Assembly: GCA_003167015.1 (NCBI GenBank)
Contig: PMUF01000562.1
Location: 1 to 6,583 of the forward strand
Length of the DNA stretch: 6,583 nucleotides
Reading direction: 5' to 3'
DNA from: Chitinophagaceae bacterium
GTDB taxonomy: Bacteria > Bacteroidota > Bacteroidia > Chitinophagales > Chitinophagaceae
The notes under the pieces are model-generated. The model saw only the letters and a program-made list of their open reading frames with translations, had not been told where the DNA came from and made no database searches. Below are positions 6,037 through 6,583 of this stretch, piece after piece. The position numbers were made by a program, and so were the translations under genes. The stretch's first letter is position 1. Each line of letters starts with the position of its first letter.

Positions 6037-6067
6037 TTTTTCAGGATTATAATTTGATGTAGCTTTG
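6037..6067 (+). promoter_or_regulatory. Candidate pyrG promoter
   Basis: TAGCTTTG at 6060-6067 matches TAnnTTTG exactly. A T run (TTTT at 6037-6040, one base off TTTG) stands 19 nt upstream as a poor -33. It lies after the terminator and before pyrG, so it is the best candidate. Transcription would begin near 6074, giving a leader of about 160 nt. Confidence 0.35.
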
Positions 6068-6073
6068 TATGAC

Positions 6074-6233
6074 CTCTTGGAATTTTCTATTCTATTATTT
6101 TTTCTTTTCAGCAGGTCAAATCAGTGGCAGGGCTCACGCAGAGCCGGTAGGAGATAGGGATGCTAAGATATTGTTTTCCGTCTATCGCCCATAACACAAC
6201 AGCGCATTTAATAATAAATTAATTGACCATACT
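6074..6233 (+). other. Long pyrG leader with T-rich tract and small hairpin
   Basis: No gene is seen in these 160 bases. They hold a pyrimidine-rich tract (about 6084-6111, mostly T with a few C and A) and a perfect 5-bp GGCTC/GAGCC hairpin with loop ACGCA (6131-6145). A weaker pairing GATAGGG/CC..CTATC (6152-6158 with 6179-6187) also exists. The last 30 bases are AT-rich with no Shine-Dalgarno, as is usual for Bacteroidota. Whether the leader controls pyrG by nucleotide supply cannot be judged from sequence alone. Confidence 0.35.
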
Positions 6234-6583
6234 ATGGCTAAGTATGTTTTTGTTACAGGTGGTGTAACTTCTTCATTGGGTAAAGGCATTATTGCGGCAT
6301 CGCTGGCTAAGCTACTGCAGGCCAGAGGCTTAAGAGTGACGATACAGAAGTTCGACCCTTACATCAACGTGGACCCGGGCACTTTGAACCCTTATGAGCA
6401 TGGGGAGTGTTATGTCACGGAGGATGGGGCGGAAACGGATCTCGATCTTGGCCATTACGAACGCTTTCTCAATATTTATACTTCCCAGGCCAATAATGTC
6501 ACGACGGGAAGGATCTATCAGACGGTCATTAACAAAGAGCGGGAAGGCGCCTATCTCGGCAAGACGGTGCAGGTGATCCCGCA
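6234..6583 (+). CDS. pyrG: CTP synthase (PyrG), N-terminal part, runs off the right edge
   Basis: The enzyme makes CTP from UTP with ATP and glutamine, the last step of pyrimidine nucleotide synthesis, in the cytosol. The first 116 codons are present out of roughly 540, all from the N-terminal synthetase (amidoligase) domain. Visible are the P-loop-like TGGVTSSLGKG (8-18, Lys17 aligning with E. coli Lys18), FDPYINVDPGTLNPYEHGE (40-58) and DGAETDLDLGHYERF (64-78). In the last block Asp71 aligns with the Mg-binding Asp72 of E. coli. TGRIYQTVINKEREGAYLGKTVQVIP (91-116) follows. The C-terminal glutaminase domain is outside the window. The ATG at 6234 is set by the MAKYVFVTGG start, at the usual distance from the P-loop. 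It is separated from upstream genes by a terminator, so it is probably transcribed from its own promoter. Confidence 0.97.
   Translation, partial: MAKYVFVTGGVTSSLGKGIIAASLAKLLQARGLRVTIQKFDPYINVDPGTLNPYEHGECYVTEDGAETDLDLGHYERFLNIYTSQANNVTTGRIYQTVINKEREGAYLGKTVQVIP

Noticed and set aside
6131..6187. Possible tRNA or structured RNA around GGCTCACGCAGAGCC
   Set aside because: The string faintly resembles a tRNA D-arm, but no acceptor stem, anticodon arm or GTTCRA T-loop can be built around it. It was kept only as a leader hairpin.
6394..6576. 60-codon plus-strand frame inside the pyrG start region
   Set aside because: It is a shifted frame fully inside the conserved pyrG coding sequence, with an Arg/Ser-rich nonsense product.

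Overview
The window looks like chromosomal DNA from a Bacteroidota bacterium, most likely near the Chitinophagaceae. The basis is the type of the PurL, HldD, ProC and PyrG proteins, AT-rich start regions mostly without Shine-Dalgarno sequences, candidate promoters of the TAnnTTTG type, and two secreted proteins with 'AQ' signal-peptide junctions. The genus assignment is inference. Coding DNA is GC-rich, while the 5470-5750 and 5940-6233 spacers are clearly AT-richer.

Left part (1-3158, plus strand): three housekeeping genes in a probable operon. These are the C-terminal part of purL (purine synthesis, 5' end outside the window), hldD (ADP-heptose epimerase for the LPS inner core) and proC (last step of proline synthesis). 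purL and hldD are separated by 45 bp carrying a 15-bp tandem repeat. hldD and proC overlap by 8 nt, with a good Shine-Dalgarno inside the end of hldD. The products belong to different pathways, so this is a shared transcription unit rather than a pathway operon.

Middle (3262-5469, minus strand): two adjacent, clearly paralogous genes for exported proteins of unknown function, 376 aa (upstream) and 351 aa (downstream), 21 bp apart. They share a conserved core and an identical type of C-terminal tail (D-x-D-T-G-x-V-Y at the very end). This pair is the least explained and most interesting part of the window. It converges on proC across about 100 bp of GC-rich DNA with no obvious terminator.

Right part (5470-6583): an AT-rich divergent promoter region with an inverted repeat, then a small single-pass membrane protein gene (62 aa). 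Near its 3' end it contains a copy of a dispersed palindromic repeat that reads as PEPVEG. A strong hairpin terminator (5971-5999) follows, then a long leader, then the first 116 codons of pyrG (CTP synthase), which runs off the right edge.

No RNA genes, CRISPR arrays, transposases, integrases or recognisable defence systems were seen. Apart from the secreted paralogue pair and the small repeat-bearing ORF, the window is ordinary core genome.
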